Origin: Burkholderiaceae bacterium
Lineage (GTDB): Bacteria; Pseudomonadota; Gammaproteobacteria; Burkholderiales; Burkholderiaceae_C
Length of the DNA: 64,000 bases
Assembly: GCA_023150375.1 (NCBI GenBank)
Contig: JAKLLA010000001.1
Location: 248,001 to 312,000, forward strand
Direction of reading: 5' to 3'
Shown here: positions 11,159-20,362 of the stretch, piece after piece
How positions within the stretch are numbered: position 1 is the stretch's first letter
How the letters are laid out: every line of letters begins with the position of its first letter
The notes under the pieces: generated by a model
Databases searched by the model: none
Seen by the model: only the letters and a program-made list of their open reading frames with translations
What the model was told of the DNA's origin: nothing
Position numbers and translations under genes: made by a program

Positions 11159-11983
11159 ATGGCGATGGACGTGATCGACTACGAGATCAAGGGCGCCGAG
11201 ATGCAGTTCGTCGAGCTCGAGCTCGACCCCGGCGAAGCCGCCGTCGGCGAAGCCGGCAGCATGATGTTCATGGACGGCGGCATCGGCATGGACACCGTCT
11301 TCGGCGACGGCTCGCAGCAGACCGGCGGCTTCTTCGGCAAGCTGCTCGGTGCAGGCAAGCGGCTGATCACCGGCGAGTCGCTGTTCACCACCGTCTACAC
11401 CAACCACGGCAGCAGCAAGCAGCGCGTGGGCTTCGCCGCGCCCTACCCCGGCAAGATCCTGCCGATGGACCTGCGCAAGCTCGGCGGCATGCTGATCTGC
11501 CAGAAGGATTCCTTCCTCTGTGCCGCCCGTGGCGTGAGCCTGGGCATCCACTTCCAGCAGAAGCTGTCGGTGGGCTTCTTCGGCGGCGAGGGCTTCATCA
11601 TGCAGAAGCTCGAAGGCGACGGCCTGGCCTTCGTGCATGCCGGCGGCACCGTGGTGCGCCGCGACCTGCAGCCCGGCCAGGTGCTGATGATCGACACCGG
11701 CTGCGTCGTGGCCCACACGCCGGACGTGAACTTCGAGATCCAGTACGTCGGCAAGATCAAGACCGCGCTGTTCGGCGGCGAGGGCCTGTTCCTGGCCAGG
11801 ATGACCGGCCCGGGCACGGTCTGGCTGCAGAGCCTGCCCTTCTCGCGCCTGGCCAGCCGCATCTTCGCGGCCGCCCCCCAGGCGGGCGGTGGCGGACGCG
11901 AGGAAGGCTCGCTGCTCAGCGGCGTGGCCGCCGGTGGCCTGCTGGGCGGCGTGTTCGGCGGCGGCAGCAGCGACGACGACTGA
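11159..11983 (+). CDS. AIM24/TIGR00266-family protein
   Basis: A 274-residue protein of the AIM24 (TIGR00266) family, beta-rich proteins of uncertain function. Typical features are MQFVELELDPGEAAVGEAGS near the N-terminus, GGFFGKLLGAGKRLITGES, and the C-terminal FGGEGLFLARMTGPGTVWLQ. The tail is glycine-rich and ends in SSDDD. The ATG at 11159 is preceded by CCAGGAG. It stands alone and is followed by an intrinsic terminator. Confidence 0.85.
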   Translation: MAMDVIDYEIKGAEMQFVELELDPGEAAVGEAGSMMFMDGGIGMDTVFGDGSQQTGGFFGKLLGAGKRLITGESLFTTVYTNHGSSKQRVGFAAPYPGKILPMDLRKLGGMLICQKDSFLCAARGVSLGIHFQQKLSVGFFGGEGFIMQKLEGDGLAFVHAGGTVVRRDLQPGQVLMIDTGCVVAHTPDVNFEIQYVGKIKTALFGGEGLFLARMTGPGTVWLQSLPFSRLASRIFAAAPQAGGGGREEGSLLSGVAAGGLLGGVFGGGSSDDD

Positions 11984-12047
11984 GAACCTGCGAACGAGCC
12001 GGCCCGCGGCGGCGCGCGACGCCGTCCGCCGCCGGGCTGCCAGGACG

Positions 12048-12074
12048 AAGGGGACGGCAAGCCGTCCCCTTCTG
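12048..12074 (+). terminator. Probable intrinsic terminator
   Basis: A 10-bp perfect stem, AAGGGGACGG / CCGTCCCCTT, with a CAAG loop, followed by a weak T run. It lies between the convergent AIM24-like and universal stress protein genes and could serve both strands. Confidence 0.7.
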
Positions 12075-12113
12075 CTTGGGCCCGGCCCGGGCGGACCGGG
12101 CGCTGCGCGCCGC

Positions 12114-12548
12114 TCAGCGCACCACCAGCACCGGCACGCTGCTGTGCGTCAGCACCTTCTGCGTCTCGCTGCCCAGCAGCAGCGCCGCGACGCCCCGGCG
12201 GCCATGCGAGGCCATCACGATCAGGTCGGCGTCCTGCTCCTTGCCGAAGTCCAGGATGGCCTCCCAGGGGTGCAGCGCCTCCACCGACGCGGCCGTGCAG
12301 GCCACCCCGGCCGCTGCCGCAGCGGCCTTCACCGCGTCGAGGTGCTTGACGGCGATGCGCTCCTGCGAGTCGAAGAACTCCTGCGGCGGAATGGGCTGCA
12401 TTTCCGAGATCGCGCTGTAGGGGAAGGGCTCCTTCACCGCCAGCGCGAAGAGCTGCGCCCCGAAGGCCTTGCACAGGCCGACCGCACTGTCGACCGCCTT
12501 GGCGGTGATGTCGGAACCGTCGGTGGGAACGAGGATGCGTCGATACAT
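12114..12548 (-). CDS. Universal stress protein (UspA family)
   Basis: A 144-residue UspA-fold protein. The N-terminal MYRRILVPTDGSDITAKAV and the C-terminal nucleotide-binding motif MASHGRRGVAALLLGSET (G-2x-G-9x-G-S type) indicate the ATP-binding subclass. The ATG at 12548 is preceded by GGAGG. In related bacteria such genes respond to stress or anaerobiosis. No FNR-type box was seen immediately upstream. Confidence 0.9.
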   Translation of the reverse strand: MYRRILVPTDGSDITAKAVDSAVGLCKAFGAQLFALAVKEPFPYSAISEMQPIPPQEFFDSQERIAVKHLDAVKAAAAAAGVACTAASVEALHPWEAILDFGKEQDADLIVMASHGRRGVAALLLGSETQKVLTHSSVPVLVVR

Positions 12549-12717
12549 GAGGGCCTCCAGGAAGTGGGGAACCGCTGCAATGATGCGCGCGGTGCGCCGC
12601 GACGGCTTGAGCGGGGTCAAGACCGCCGGTCGGCGATGCCGCAAGCCTGCCATCGAAGCCGCGGCCGCGCTGCACGGAGGAACCCGCACGCGACCTTGCG
12701 GCCGCAGCGCAGCGCGT

Positions 12718-13584
12718 TCAGCCCCGCTCGACCGGTCGGGCGGGATCGGCGCACCACTCGCTCCAGGAGCCGGGGTAGAGCCGCCCGTCGACGAACCCTG
12801 CCACCGCCATCGCCAGCAGGTTGTGGCAGGCGCTGACGCCGGAGCCGCACTGGTGCACCACCGTCGCGGCCTCCCGCTCGCCCAGCAGCACCTCGAAGTC
12901 CTGGCGCAGCTGCGCGGCCGGCCGGAAGCAGCCGTCCGGGCCGAGGTTGGCCGTGAAGGGCCGGTTCAGCGCGCCGGGAATGTGCCCGGCCACCGGGTCG
13001 AGCGGCTCGACCTCGCCGCGGTAGCGCTCCGGCCCACGCGCATCGATCAGGGTCAGCGCCCCGAGCCGCTGCTGCAGGGCCTGTACGTCGATCGTCTGCA
13101 GCGCCGGCGCCCCGGCCAGCGGGTAGGGCGGCTGCACGGCCGGCTCGACGCGGCCCGTCTCGAGCGCGCCGCCCGCCGCGATCCAGGCCGGCAGGCCGCC
13201 GTCGAGCACCGCCACGTCGTCGTGCCCCATCCAGCGCAGCATCCACCAGGCCCGTGCGGCGTACATGCCGCCGCTGGCGTCGTAGACCACCACCGGGGTG
13301 TGCGGCGCGATGCCCAGGCGGCCCAGCGTGCGGGCGAAGTCCTCGCGCCGCGGCAGCGGATGGCGTCCCCCGCACAGCGCCGCGGCGGGCGGCATCGCGC
13401 TGAGGTCGCGTTCGAGGTGGGCGTAGCCGGCACCCGGCAGGTGGCCCTCCAGGTAGGCCGCCTCGCCGGCCGAGGGGCGGGCCAGGTCGAAGCGGACGTC
13501 CAGCAGGCGCATCGTCGCGGGACCGGTTCCGGCCAGCCGGGCCGCCAGGGCGTCGGCGCGAATCAGGGGACGAGGCAGGGTCAT
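12718..13584 (-). CDS. sseA: Thiosulfate / 3-mercaptopyruvate sulfurtransferase (two rhodanese domains)
   Basis: A 288-residue tandem rhodanese protein that transfers sulfane sulfur to thiol or cyanide acceptors. The N-terminal inactive domain includes YDASGGMYAARAWWMLRW. The C-terminal domain carries the catalytic loop CGSGVSA, with Cys246. The CGSGV loop favours mercaptopyruvate sulfurtransferase over thiosulfate rhodanese (CRKGV type). The ATG at 13584 follows GAGGAGCTCG. It begins 11 bp after the EamA transporter gene ends, so the two are probably co-transcribed. Confidence 0.88.
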   Translation of the reverse strand: MTLPRPLIRADALAARLAGTGPATMRLLDVRFDLARPSAGEAAYLEGHLPGAGYAHLERDLSAMPPAAALCGGRHPLPRREDFARTLGRLGIAPHTPVVVYDASGGMYAARAWWMLRWMGHDDVAVLDGGLPAWIAAGGALETGRVEPAVQPPYPLAGAPALQTIDVQALQQRLGALTLIDARGPERYRGEVEPLDPVAGHIPGALNRPFTANLGPDGCFRPAAQLRQDFEVLLGEREAATVVHQCGSGVSACHNLLAMAVAGFVDGRLYPGSWSEWCADPARPVERG

Positions 13585-13595
13585 CGTCGAGCTCC

Positions 13596-14534
13596 TCAGG
13601 GTTCGATGTCGGGGGGCAGGGTTTCGTCGCGCCGCACGCGTACCTGTCCGCGCTGGCGCAGGCTGGCCGCGGCAATGCCCGCCGCGACGATCAGCAGGGT
13701 GCCCGCCACGGCGATGAGCTGCACCGGCTCGCCGAACAGCAGCACCCCGTAGACGAAGGCGAAGGCGATGCCCAGGTACTGCAGGCTGGCGTTGACCAGC
13801 GGCCGACCCTTGGCATAGGCGCGCGTCATCAGCAGCTGCGCGGCCGTGGCCAGCGCGCCCACCGCGAAGAGCAGCAGCGCCCCGCGCGGGGTGTGGGCAT
13901 GGAAACCGCCGGTGAACTGCGCGATCACCGAACCGGCCAGCAGGCCTCCGAGTGAAAAATAGAACACCACCCGGCTCTCGGGCTCGCCCACCCGGCCCAG
14001 CGCGGTCACCTGCAGGTAGGCCAGCGCCGACAGCACGCCCGAGAGCAGGCCGAGCAGGCCGTACCAGAGCTGCTGCGAATCGATGCTCGGACGCAGCACC
14101 ATCGCCACCCCGGCAAATCCGGCCAGCACCGTGGCGAACAGGCGGGCGTCGATGCGCGAGCCCCCGCTCAGGATGGCCCCACCGATCAGGAACAGCGCCA
14201 TCCACACCGAGGACATGTAGTTCAGCGTCATCGCCGTGGGCAGCGGCAGCCCGGCGATGGCATAGAACCACAGCGACAGCGCACTCACCCCCACCACCGC
14301 GCGCCACAGGTGCATGCCGGGCACGGTGGTGCGCAGCGACTCGCCGCGGGCACGCGCCAGCAGCGGCAGCAGCAGCACGCCGACGAGGCCGCGGTACATG
14401 ACGACCTCGCCGCTGCCGTACTGCTCGGAGGCCAGCTTGACGCACACCCCCATGGTGGCGAACAGGAAGGCCGCCGCCACCATCATCGCGCTGGCGGAGG
14501 TGGCGGCAGCGCGCCAGGGCAGGCGGTCGCTCAC
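13596..14534 (-). CDS. DMT-family (EamA) transporter
   Basis: A 312-residue inner-membrane protein with about ten hydrophobic helices in two EamA repeats, as in drug/metabolite exporters. The first repeat begins at MMVAAAFLFATMGVCVKLAS and the second near FATVLAGFAGVAMVLRPS. The GTG at 14534 is the only good start. The substrate cannot be told from sequence. It lies directly upstream of the sulfurtransferase gene on the same strand. Confidence 0.85.
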   Translation of the reverse strand: MSDRLPWRAAATSASAMMVAAAFLFATMGVCVKLASEQYGSGEVVMYRGLVGVLLLPLLARARGESLRTTVPGMHLWRAVVGVSALSLWFYAIAGLPLPTAMTLNYMSSVWMALFLIGGAILSGGSRIDARLFATVLAGFAGVAMVLRPSIDSQQLWYGLLGLLSGVLSALAYLQVTALGRVGEPESRVVFYFSLGGLLAGSVIAQFTGGFHAHTPRGALLLFAVGALATAAQLLMTRAYAKGRPLVNASLQYLGIAFAFVYGVLLFGEPVQLIAVAGTLLIVAAGIAAASLRQRGQVRVRRDETLPPDIEP

Positions 14535-14571
14535 GCGGCCGACCCTGCCCGCCCCGTGCGGCGCACCGCGC

Positions 14572-15702
14572 TCAGGCCGGCGCCCGGTCGCCCATCGCGC
14601 GCCGGTACCACTCGTGGAAGTGCTGCATGCCGTCCTCCATCGGGCTCTGGTAGGGGCCGACCTCGTTGTCGCCGCGCTGCATCAGCGCCTTGCGCCCGGC
14701 ATCCATGCGCTCGCCGATCTCGTCGTCCTCGACGCAGGTCTCCATGTAGGCCGCCTGCTGGGCCTCGACGTACTCGCGCTCGAAGGCGGCGATCTCCTCG
14801 GGGTAGTAGAACTCCACCGTGTTGAGCGTCTTCTCCGGGCCGACCGGGTAGACGGTGGAGACCGTCAGCACGTTCGGGTACCACTCGATCATCACGTTCG
14901 GGTAGTAGGTCAGCCAGATCGCACCGTGCCGGGGCGCCACGCCGTTCTGGAAGCGCGCCACCTGCTCGTGCCAGCGGCGGTAGACCTCCGAGCCCGGCCG
15001 GCCCAGCGCCTTGCCGATGCCCTGGGCCACGCCGACGGTCTGCACCGAGTACTCGCGCCCCATCTCCCAGCGCAGGTCGTCGCAGGTGACGAAGTTGCCC
15101 AGGCCGGGGTGGAAGGGGCCGACGTGGTAGTCCTCCAGGTAGACCTCGATGAAGGTCTTCCAGTTGTAGCTGCACTCGTGCTGGATCACCTTGTCGAAGA
15201 CGTAGCCCTCGAAGCTCAGGTCCTGGCGCGGCCCCAGGCCGGCCAGGTCGGCCTCGATGTCGCGGCCGTTGTCCTCGAAGATCAGGCCGTTCCAGCTGCG
15301 CACCGGGTAGTTGCGCAGGTTCAGGCAGGGATCCTCGACGAAATGCGGCGCCCCCAGCAGCCTGCCGTGCAGGTCGTAGGTCCAGCGGTGCAGCGGGCAG
15401 ACCACCGAGCCGCCGGTGTTGCCGCGGCCCTTCAGCATGACCGCCTGGCGGTGCCGGCAGACGTTGGACACCAGCTCCACCCCCTGGGCGGTACGCACCA
15501 GCGCACGGCCTTCGTTCTCCTGGGCGAGCGCGTGGTAGTCGCCGACCTGGGGCACCATCAGCTCGTGCCCCAGGTAGCGGGGACCGGACTGAAAGATGAG
15601 ACGCAGCTCCTGGTCGAAGAGCACCGGGTCGAAATAGCTCGTCACCGGCAGTTGAGTGCGACTTCTTTGCAGCGCGGTCTGCGCGAGGCTCAGGTCGGAC
15701 AT
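14572..15702 (-). CDS. Rieske non-heme iron oxygenase, alpha-subunit type
   Basis: A 376-residue protein of the aromatic-ring-hydroxylating oxygenase family. The Rieske [2Fe-2S] ligands are C82, H84, C102 and H105 (CRH and CPLH). The catalytic domain shows NWKTFIEVYLEDYHVGPFH, containing the two His ligands of the mononuclear iron. No beta subunit, ferredoxin or reductase is adjacent, so it is probably a stand-alone oxygenase or demethylase served by a distant reductase. The ATG at 15702 is supported by the purine-rich GGGGATC upstream. The substrate is unknown. Confidence 0.85.
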   Translation of the reverse strand: MSDLSLAQTALQRSRTQLPVTSYFDPVLFDQELRLIFQSGPRYLGHELMVPQVGDYHALAQENEGRALVRTAQGVELVSNVCRHRQAVMLKGRGNTGGSVVCPLHRWTYDLHGRLLGAPHFVEDPCLNLRNYPVRSWNGLIFEDNGRDIEADLAGLGPRQDLSFEGYVFDKVIQHECSYNWKTFIEVYLEDYHVGPFHPGLGNFVTCDDLRWEMGREYSVQTVGVAQGIGKALGRPGSEVYRRWHEQVARFQNGVAPRHGAIWLTYYPNVMIEWYPNVLTVSTVYPVGPEKTLNTVEFYYPEEIAAFEREYVEAQQAAYMETCVEDDEIGERMDAGRKALMQRGDNEVGPYQSPMEDGMQHFHEWYRRAMGDRAPA

Positions 15703-16044
15703 GATCCCCAGGATCTCCAAAAATGCATGTCGAACCACCACCCGGATCGGCCCGGACCTGGGCGGATGGACACAACCTGACGACGCCGCCCCGGGGGAAG
15801 GGTCGGCAGGCTGCGGGCCGGGGTGGGAGGACGCCCAAGGCGAACCGGCGATTCTAGCCGTCCCCCGCTCGCCGCGTCCCGGCACTCGGCCGGACGTCGT
15901 CGGCACGGCCACCCGGCGCTCGCCCCGCGCGCCTGGTGGCCCGGGCACGCCGGCGCCAACTCGGCACGCCTTGCCGCAGCGCTTGCAGGGGCACCCCGCC
16001 GGACACGGGGGGCAGGCCTACAATGACGGGTTTCCCCTCTGCCC
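15703..16044. other. Divergent intergenic region, Rieske oxygenase / xseB
   Basis: About 340 bp with no convincing gene, repeat or terminator. It should contain back-to-back promoters. The patch GGCCTACAATGACGG just before xseB could include a -10 element (TACAAT, 16018–16023). Confidence 0.5.
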
Positions 16045-16290
16045 ATGTCCAAACGCGCCAGCGCCCCCACCCCCACGGCCGAGCCGGCCAGCTACGAGGC
16101 CGCCCTGGCCGAGCTGGATCGGCTCGTGCAGGCCATGGAAGGCGCCCAGCTGCCCCTCGAGCAGCTGCTCGACGGCTACCGGCGCGGCGCCGAACTGCTG
16201 GCCTGGTGCCGTGCCCGGCTGGACGCGGTGGAGCAGCAGGTTCGGGTGCTGGACAACGGCCAGTTGCAGCCCTGGAGCGACGCCCCATGA
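16045..16290 (+). CDS. xseB: Exodeoxyribonuclease VII small subunit
   Basis: An 81-residue XseB. The core [20 protein letters not shown] and [17 protein letters not shown] form the helical hairpin that packs on XseA. It is followed by ispA and dxs, the usual xseB–ispA–dxs order of proteobacteria. Confidence 0.95.
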   Translation: MSKRASAPTPTAEPASYEAALAELDRLVQAMEGAQLPLEQLLDGYRRGAELLAWCRARLDAVEQQVRVLDNGQLQPWSDAP

Positions 16291-16363
16291 CCGTCCGGCC
16301 CGCCCGCGCCGCCCCCGGCGCCGCTTCGACTGCCGGGGCCGCCGCGCAGCAAGGAATCCTCTC

Positions 16364-17263
16364 ATGATCCGATCGGCTTTCGATGCCTGGGCCCGGACGC
16401 AGCTTGCGCGCGTGGAGGCCCGGCTCGACGAACTCGTGCCCGCGGACGCCCCGGCCGGCCTGGGCGAGGCGATGCGCTACGGCGTGCTCGACGGCGGCAA
16501 ACGGCTGCGTCCTCTGCTGGTGCTGGCCGCCGCCCAGGCGGTCGAGGGCGACGGCGATCTGGCGCTGCGCGCGGCCTGCGCGGTGGAACTCATCCACGCC
16601 TACTCGCTGATCCACGACGACATGCCCTGCATGGACAACGACGTGCTGCGGCGCGGCAAACCCACCGTGCATGTGCAGTACGGCGAAGCGCGCGCCATGC
16701 TCGCCGGCGACGCGATGCAGGCGCTGGCCTTCGAGGTGCTGACCCCCGAGGTCGACGGCGACGACCTGACCGCCCTGGCCCTGCAGGCCCGGCTGTGCAG
16801 CCTGCTGGCGCGGGCCTCGGGCGTGCAGGGCATGGCCGGCGGACAGGCCATCGACCTGGCCAGCGTCGGCCAGCAGCTCGACGAGCACGCCCTGCAGGAC
16901 ATGCACCGCCGCAAGACCGGTGCCCTGCTGCAGGCCAGCGTGCTGATGGGCGCCGCCTGCGGCCGCTGCGACGCCACCGCCTGGCAGGCCCTGTCGGACT
17001 ACGGCGCGGCGATCGGCCTGGCCTTCCAGGTGGTCGACGACATCCTCGACGTCACCCAGGCCTCCGACGTGCTCGGCAAGACCGCCGGCAAGGACGCCGA
17101 CCAGAACAAGCCCACCTATGTCTCCCTGCTCGGCCTGGACGGCGCCCGCGCCCGCGCCGATGCGCTGCATGCACGCGCGCGCAGTGCGCTGCAGGCCAGC
17201 GCGGTGCCCGACCAGCGCTGGCTGGCGATGCTGGCCGACCGGGTGGTCGAGCGCGAGTCCTGA
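16364..17263 (+). CDS. ispA: Farnesyl diphosphate synthase
   Basis: A 299-residue trans-prenyltransferase making farnesyl diphosphate from IPP and DMAPP or GPP. The first aspartate-rich motif is DDMPCMDND and the second is DDILD, near 17038. The basic substrate residues GGKRLRP are present at about 45–51. The ATG at 16364 is preceded by AAGGA. It feeds ubiquinone and undecaprenyl-phosphate synthesis and precedes dxs. Confidence 0.95.
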   Translation: MIRSAFDAWARTQLARVEARLDELVPADAPAGLGEAMRYGVLDGGKRLRPLLVLAAAQAVEGDGDLALRAACAVELIHAYSLIHDDMPCMDNDVLRRGKPTVHVQYGEARAMLAGDAMQALAFEVLTPEVDGDDLTALALQARLCSLLARASGVQGMAGGQAIDLASVGQQLDEHALQDMHRRKTGALLQASVLMGAACGRCDATAWQALSDYGAAIGLAFQVVDDILDVTQASDVLGKTAGKDADQNKPTYVSLLGLDGARARADALHARARSALQASAVPDQRWLAMLADRVVERES

Positions 17264-17322
17264 GAGCCTGAAATCCCGCGGCCGTCCCGCCAGGTCGGCA
17301 TGCCCCTTGCTGTGAACCTGCG

Positions 17323-19257
17323 ATGAACACTGCCCCTGCCCACCCGCTGCTGTCGCGCATCGACAGCCCGGCCGACGTGCGCCGGCTCTCGCGCGCGGAA
17401 CTGCAGCAGCTGGCCACCGAGCTGCGCGACTACCTGCTGCACAGCGTCTCGCGCACCGGCGGCCACCTGTCGTCCAACCTCGGCACGGTGGAGCTGACGG
17501 TGGCGCTGCACCACGTCTTCCACACCCCCGACGACCGCCTGGTCTGGGACGTGGGCCACCAGACCTATCCGCACAAGATCCTCACCGGCCGGCGCGACCG
17601 CATGCACACGCTGCGCCAGCTCGACGGCCTGTCGGGCTTCCCGCGCCGCAGCGAGAGCGAGTACGACACCTTCGGCACCGGCCACTCCTCCACCTCGATC
17701 TCCGCCGCCCTGGGCATGGCCCTGGGCGCGCAGCTGCAGGGCGAGAAGCGCCGCGTGGTGGCCATCATCGGCGACGGCGCGATGACCGCCGGCATGGCCT
17801 TCGAGGCGCTGAACAACGCCGGCATCCCGCATGCCGGCCGGCTGCCGAACCTGCTGGTGATCCTGAACGACAACGACATGTCGATCAGCCCGCCGGTGGG
17901 CGCGCTCAACAAGTACCTGGCCCGGCTGATGAGCGGCAAGTTCTACGCCGCCGCCCGCGAGAGCGCCAAGAGCGTGCTGAAGAACGCCCCGCCGCTGTTC
18001 GAGCTGGCGCGCCGCTTCGAGGAGCATGCCAAGGGCATGGTGGTGCCGGGCACCATCTTCGAGGAGCTGGGCTTCAACTACGTCGGCCCGATCGACGGCC
18101 ACGACCTCGACGCGCTGATCCCCACGCTCGAGAACCTGCGCGACAAGCCCGGGGCACAGTTCCTGCACGTGGTCACGAAGAAGGGCTACGGCTACAAGCT
18201 GGCCGAGGCCGACCCGATCGCCTACCACGGCCCGGGCAAGTTCGACCCCCGCGTGGGCCTGCAGAAGCCGGCCACGCCGCCCAAGCCCACCTTCACGCAG
18301 GTCTTCGGCCAGTGGCTGTGCGACATGGCCGCGGCCGACCCGAAGCTGGTGGCCATCACCCCGGCGATGCGCGAGGGCTCGGGCATGGTCGAGTTCCACC
18401 GCCGCTTTCCGGAGCGCTACCACGACGTGGGCATCGCCGAGCAGCATGCCGTCACCTTCGCCGCCGGCCTGGCCTGCGAGGGACTCAAGCCGGTGGTGGC
18501 GATCTACTCGACCTTCCTGCAGCGCGCCTACGACCAGCTGATCCACGACGTGGCGCTGCAGAACCTGTCGGTGGTCTTCGCGCTGGACCGCGCCGGCCTG
18601 GTGGGCGCAGATGGGGCCACGCATGCCGGCGCCTACGACATCGCCTACCTGCGCTGCATCCCGAACGTGTCGCTGATCGCCCCGGCCGACGAGCCCGAGA
18701 CGCGCCGGGCGCTGACCACCGCCTACCGCCACGGGGGGGCGGTGGCGGTGCGCTACCCGCGCGGCAGCGGCGCCGGCCTGCCGGTGCCGGCCACGCTCGA
18801 CGAACTGCCCTGGGGCCAGGGCGAGCTGCGCCGCGAGACCGCCGCGGCGCCGGGCAGCGGGCGGCGCCTGGCCATCCTGGCCTTCGGCCCGCTGCTCTAC
18901 CCGGCCCTGCAGGCCGCCGAGGCCCTGGACGCCACGGTGGCCAACATGCGCTTCGTCAAGCCGCTCGACCTGGCGCTGCTCGAGCGCCTGGCGCGCAGCC
19001 ACGACGCCCTGGTGACCGTCGAGGAGGGCTGCCTGCCCGGCGGCGCCGGTGCGGCGGTGCTGGAGGCCCTGCAGGCCGCCGGCCTGAAGCTGCCGGTGCT
19101 CACCCTCGGCCTGCCCGACCGCTTCATCGAGCACGGCGACCCCGCCCTGCTGCTGGCCCACTGCGGGCTGGACGCGGCGGGCATCGAGGCCTCGATCCGC
19201 CAGCGCTTCCCGGCGCTGTGCGGCGCCAGCCACCTGCGCCCGGTGGCCAACGGCTGA
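17323..19257 (+). CDS. dxs: 1-deoxy-D-xylulose-5-phosphate synthase
   Basis: A 644-residue thiamine-diphosphate enzyme condensing pyruvate and glyceraldehyde-3-phosphate, the first step of the MEP pathway. The TPP/Mg motif is [18 protein letters not shown]. The transketolase-like central domain carries [15 protein letters not shown] with the catalytic Glu. The length matches the family (about 620–650). It is the last gene of the xseB–ispA–dxs cluster. Confidence 0.96.
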   Translation: MNTAPAHPLLSRIDSPADVRRLSRAELQQLATELRDYLLHSVSRTGGHLSSNLGTVELTVALHHVFHTPDDRLVWDVGHQTYPHKILTGRRDRMHTLRQLDGLSGFPRRSESEYDTFGTGHSSTSISAALGMALGAQLQGEKRRVVAIIGDGAMTAGMAFEALNNAGIPHAGRLPNLLVILNDNDMSISPPVGALNKYLARLMSGKFYAAARESAKSVLKNAPPLFELARRFEEHAKGMVVPGTIFEELGFNYVGPIDGHDLDALIPTLENLRDKPGAQFLHVVTKKGYGYKLAEADPIAYHGPGKFDPRVGLQKPATPPKPTFTQVFGQWLCDMAAADPKLVAITPAMREGSGMVEFHRRFPERYHDVGIAEQHAVTFAAGLACEGLKPVVAIYSTFLQRAYDQLIHDVALQNLSVVFALDRAGLVGADGATHAGAYDIAYLRCIPNVSLIAPADEPETRRALTTAYRHGGAVAVRYPRGSGAGLPVPATLDELPWGQGELRRETAAAPGSGRRLAILAFGPLLYPALQAAEALDATVANMRFVKPLDLALLERLARSHDALVTVEEGCLPGGAGAAVLEALQAAGLKLPVLTLGLPDRFIEHGDPALLLAHCGLDAAGIEASIRQRFPALCGASHLRPVANG

Positions 19258-19408
19258 TCCTGAGTGCCCCAGGGCCGGGCGGTGCCCAGCCCGCTCCCAC
19301 GGGGGGCCCAGATACCTGGGGCCGCCCGGCGTTTCCCCGAGAGCGCCCAGGTCGGGCACCGGCCCGGCCGCGCCGGCGGACAAGCCCCTTCATCGGGCAG
19401 GGCCACCC

Positions 19409-19422
19409 TTGAACCAGTTCAA
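19409..19422 (+). promoter_or_regulatory. FNR/DNR-type box upstream of cobA
   Basis: TTGAACCAGTTCAA keeps both TTGA and TCAA half-sites, and the flanks extend the palindrome to CCTTGAAC-CA-GTTCAAGG. Its centre is 80 bp from the cobA ATG, so a start site 41.5 bp downstream would leave a leader of about 39 nt. It matches the FNR/DNR consensus TTGAT-N4-ATCAA at the key positions. Confidence 0.8.
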
Positions 19423-19495
19423 GGACGGCCCGGGAGGCAGCGTCGACGATGCAGGCGTCGATCTCCCTGGCCCGGCGGCGCGCCGGGATCTGCCG

Positions 19496-20356
19496 ATGAA
19501 ACTGCTGGACGACCCCTCCCTCCTGCTGGCCTGCGGCCCGGCACCGGCGCCCGGCCGCGTCAGTCTGGTCGGTGCCGGTCCGGGTGATCCGGAACTGCTC
19601 ACCGTCGCCGCAGCCCGCCGCATCGGCCAGGCCCGCCTGGTCCTGCACGACCAGCTGGTCGCCCCCGGGATCCTGGCCCTGCTGCCGCCCGAGGCGCAGT
19701 GCATCGACGTGGGCAAGCGCTGCGGCCACCACCGCATGAGCCAGGCCGGCATCATCGAGCTGATGCTGCAGCTGGCACGCAGCGGCCACACCCTGTTGCG
19801 CCTGAAGGGCGGCGACCCCTACGTGTTCGGCCGCGGCGGCGAGGAGGCCCTGGCGCTGGCCGCCGCCGGCATTCCCTTCGAGGTCATCCCCGGCATCAGC
19901 GCGGCGCAGGGCGCGGCGGCGGCGGCCGGCATCCCGCTGACCCACCGCGACCATGCGACCGCGCTAACCTTCGTCACCGGCCACGGCCGCGCCGACGTCC
20001 CCGCCGCGCTGCGGCTGGGCGACGACCCCGAGGCACCGGAGGTGGACTGGGCCGCGCTGGCCCGGCCGCACCAGACCTTGGTGATCTACATGGGCCTGAG
20101 CCGCCTGGCGCAGATCTGCCGCGAGCTGGTCGCGCATGGCCTGCCGGCGCACACGCCCGCGGCGGTGGTGGAACGCGCCTGCCAGCCCGGCCAGCGCTGC
20201 ATCGCCGCCACGCTGGCCGACCTGCCGCAGCGCGTGGCGGCCGAGGCCGTGCAGGCGCCCGCGCTGATCCTGGTCGGCGAGGTGGTGGCCCTGCGCGAGC
20301 GCCTGGCGGCGGTGCCGCCCCTGCGGCAGGCCTGGACGCAGCCGGTCCCGGCCTGA
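19496..20356 (+). CDS. cobA: Uroporphyrinogen-III C-methyltransferase (SUMT)
   Basis: A 286-residue SUMT that methylates uroporphyrinogen III at C2 and C7 to precorrin-2, the branch point to siroheme, cobalamin and heme d1. Signatures are VSLVGAGPGDPELLT near the N-terminus, RLKGGDPYVFGRGGEE and GISAAQGAAAAAGIPLTHRD. It is a single-domain enzyme without the CysG extension. The FNR-type box upstream and nnrS/nor downstream suggest a denitrification role comparable to NirE. The ATG at 19496 lies downstream of the box; a TTG inside the box is not a plausible start. Confidence 0.9.
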   Translation: MKLLDDPSLLLACGPAPAPGRVSLVGAGPGDPELLTVAAARRIGQARLVLHDQLVAPGILALLPPEAQCIDVGKRCGHHRMSQAGIIELMLQLARSGHTLLRLKGGDPYVFGRGGEEALALAAAGIPFEVIPGISAAQGAAAAAGIPLTHRDHATALTFVTGHGRADVPAALRLGDDPEAPEVDWAALARPHQTLVIYMGLSRLAQICRELVAHGLPAHTPAAVVERACQPGQRCIAATLADLPQRVAAEAVQAPALILVGEVVALRERLAAVPPLRQAWTQPVPA

Positions 20357-20362
20357 GCCCTC

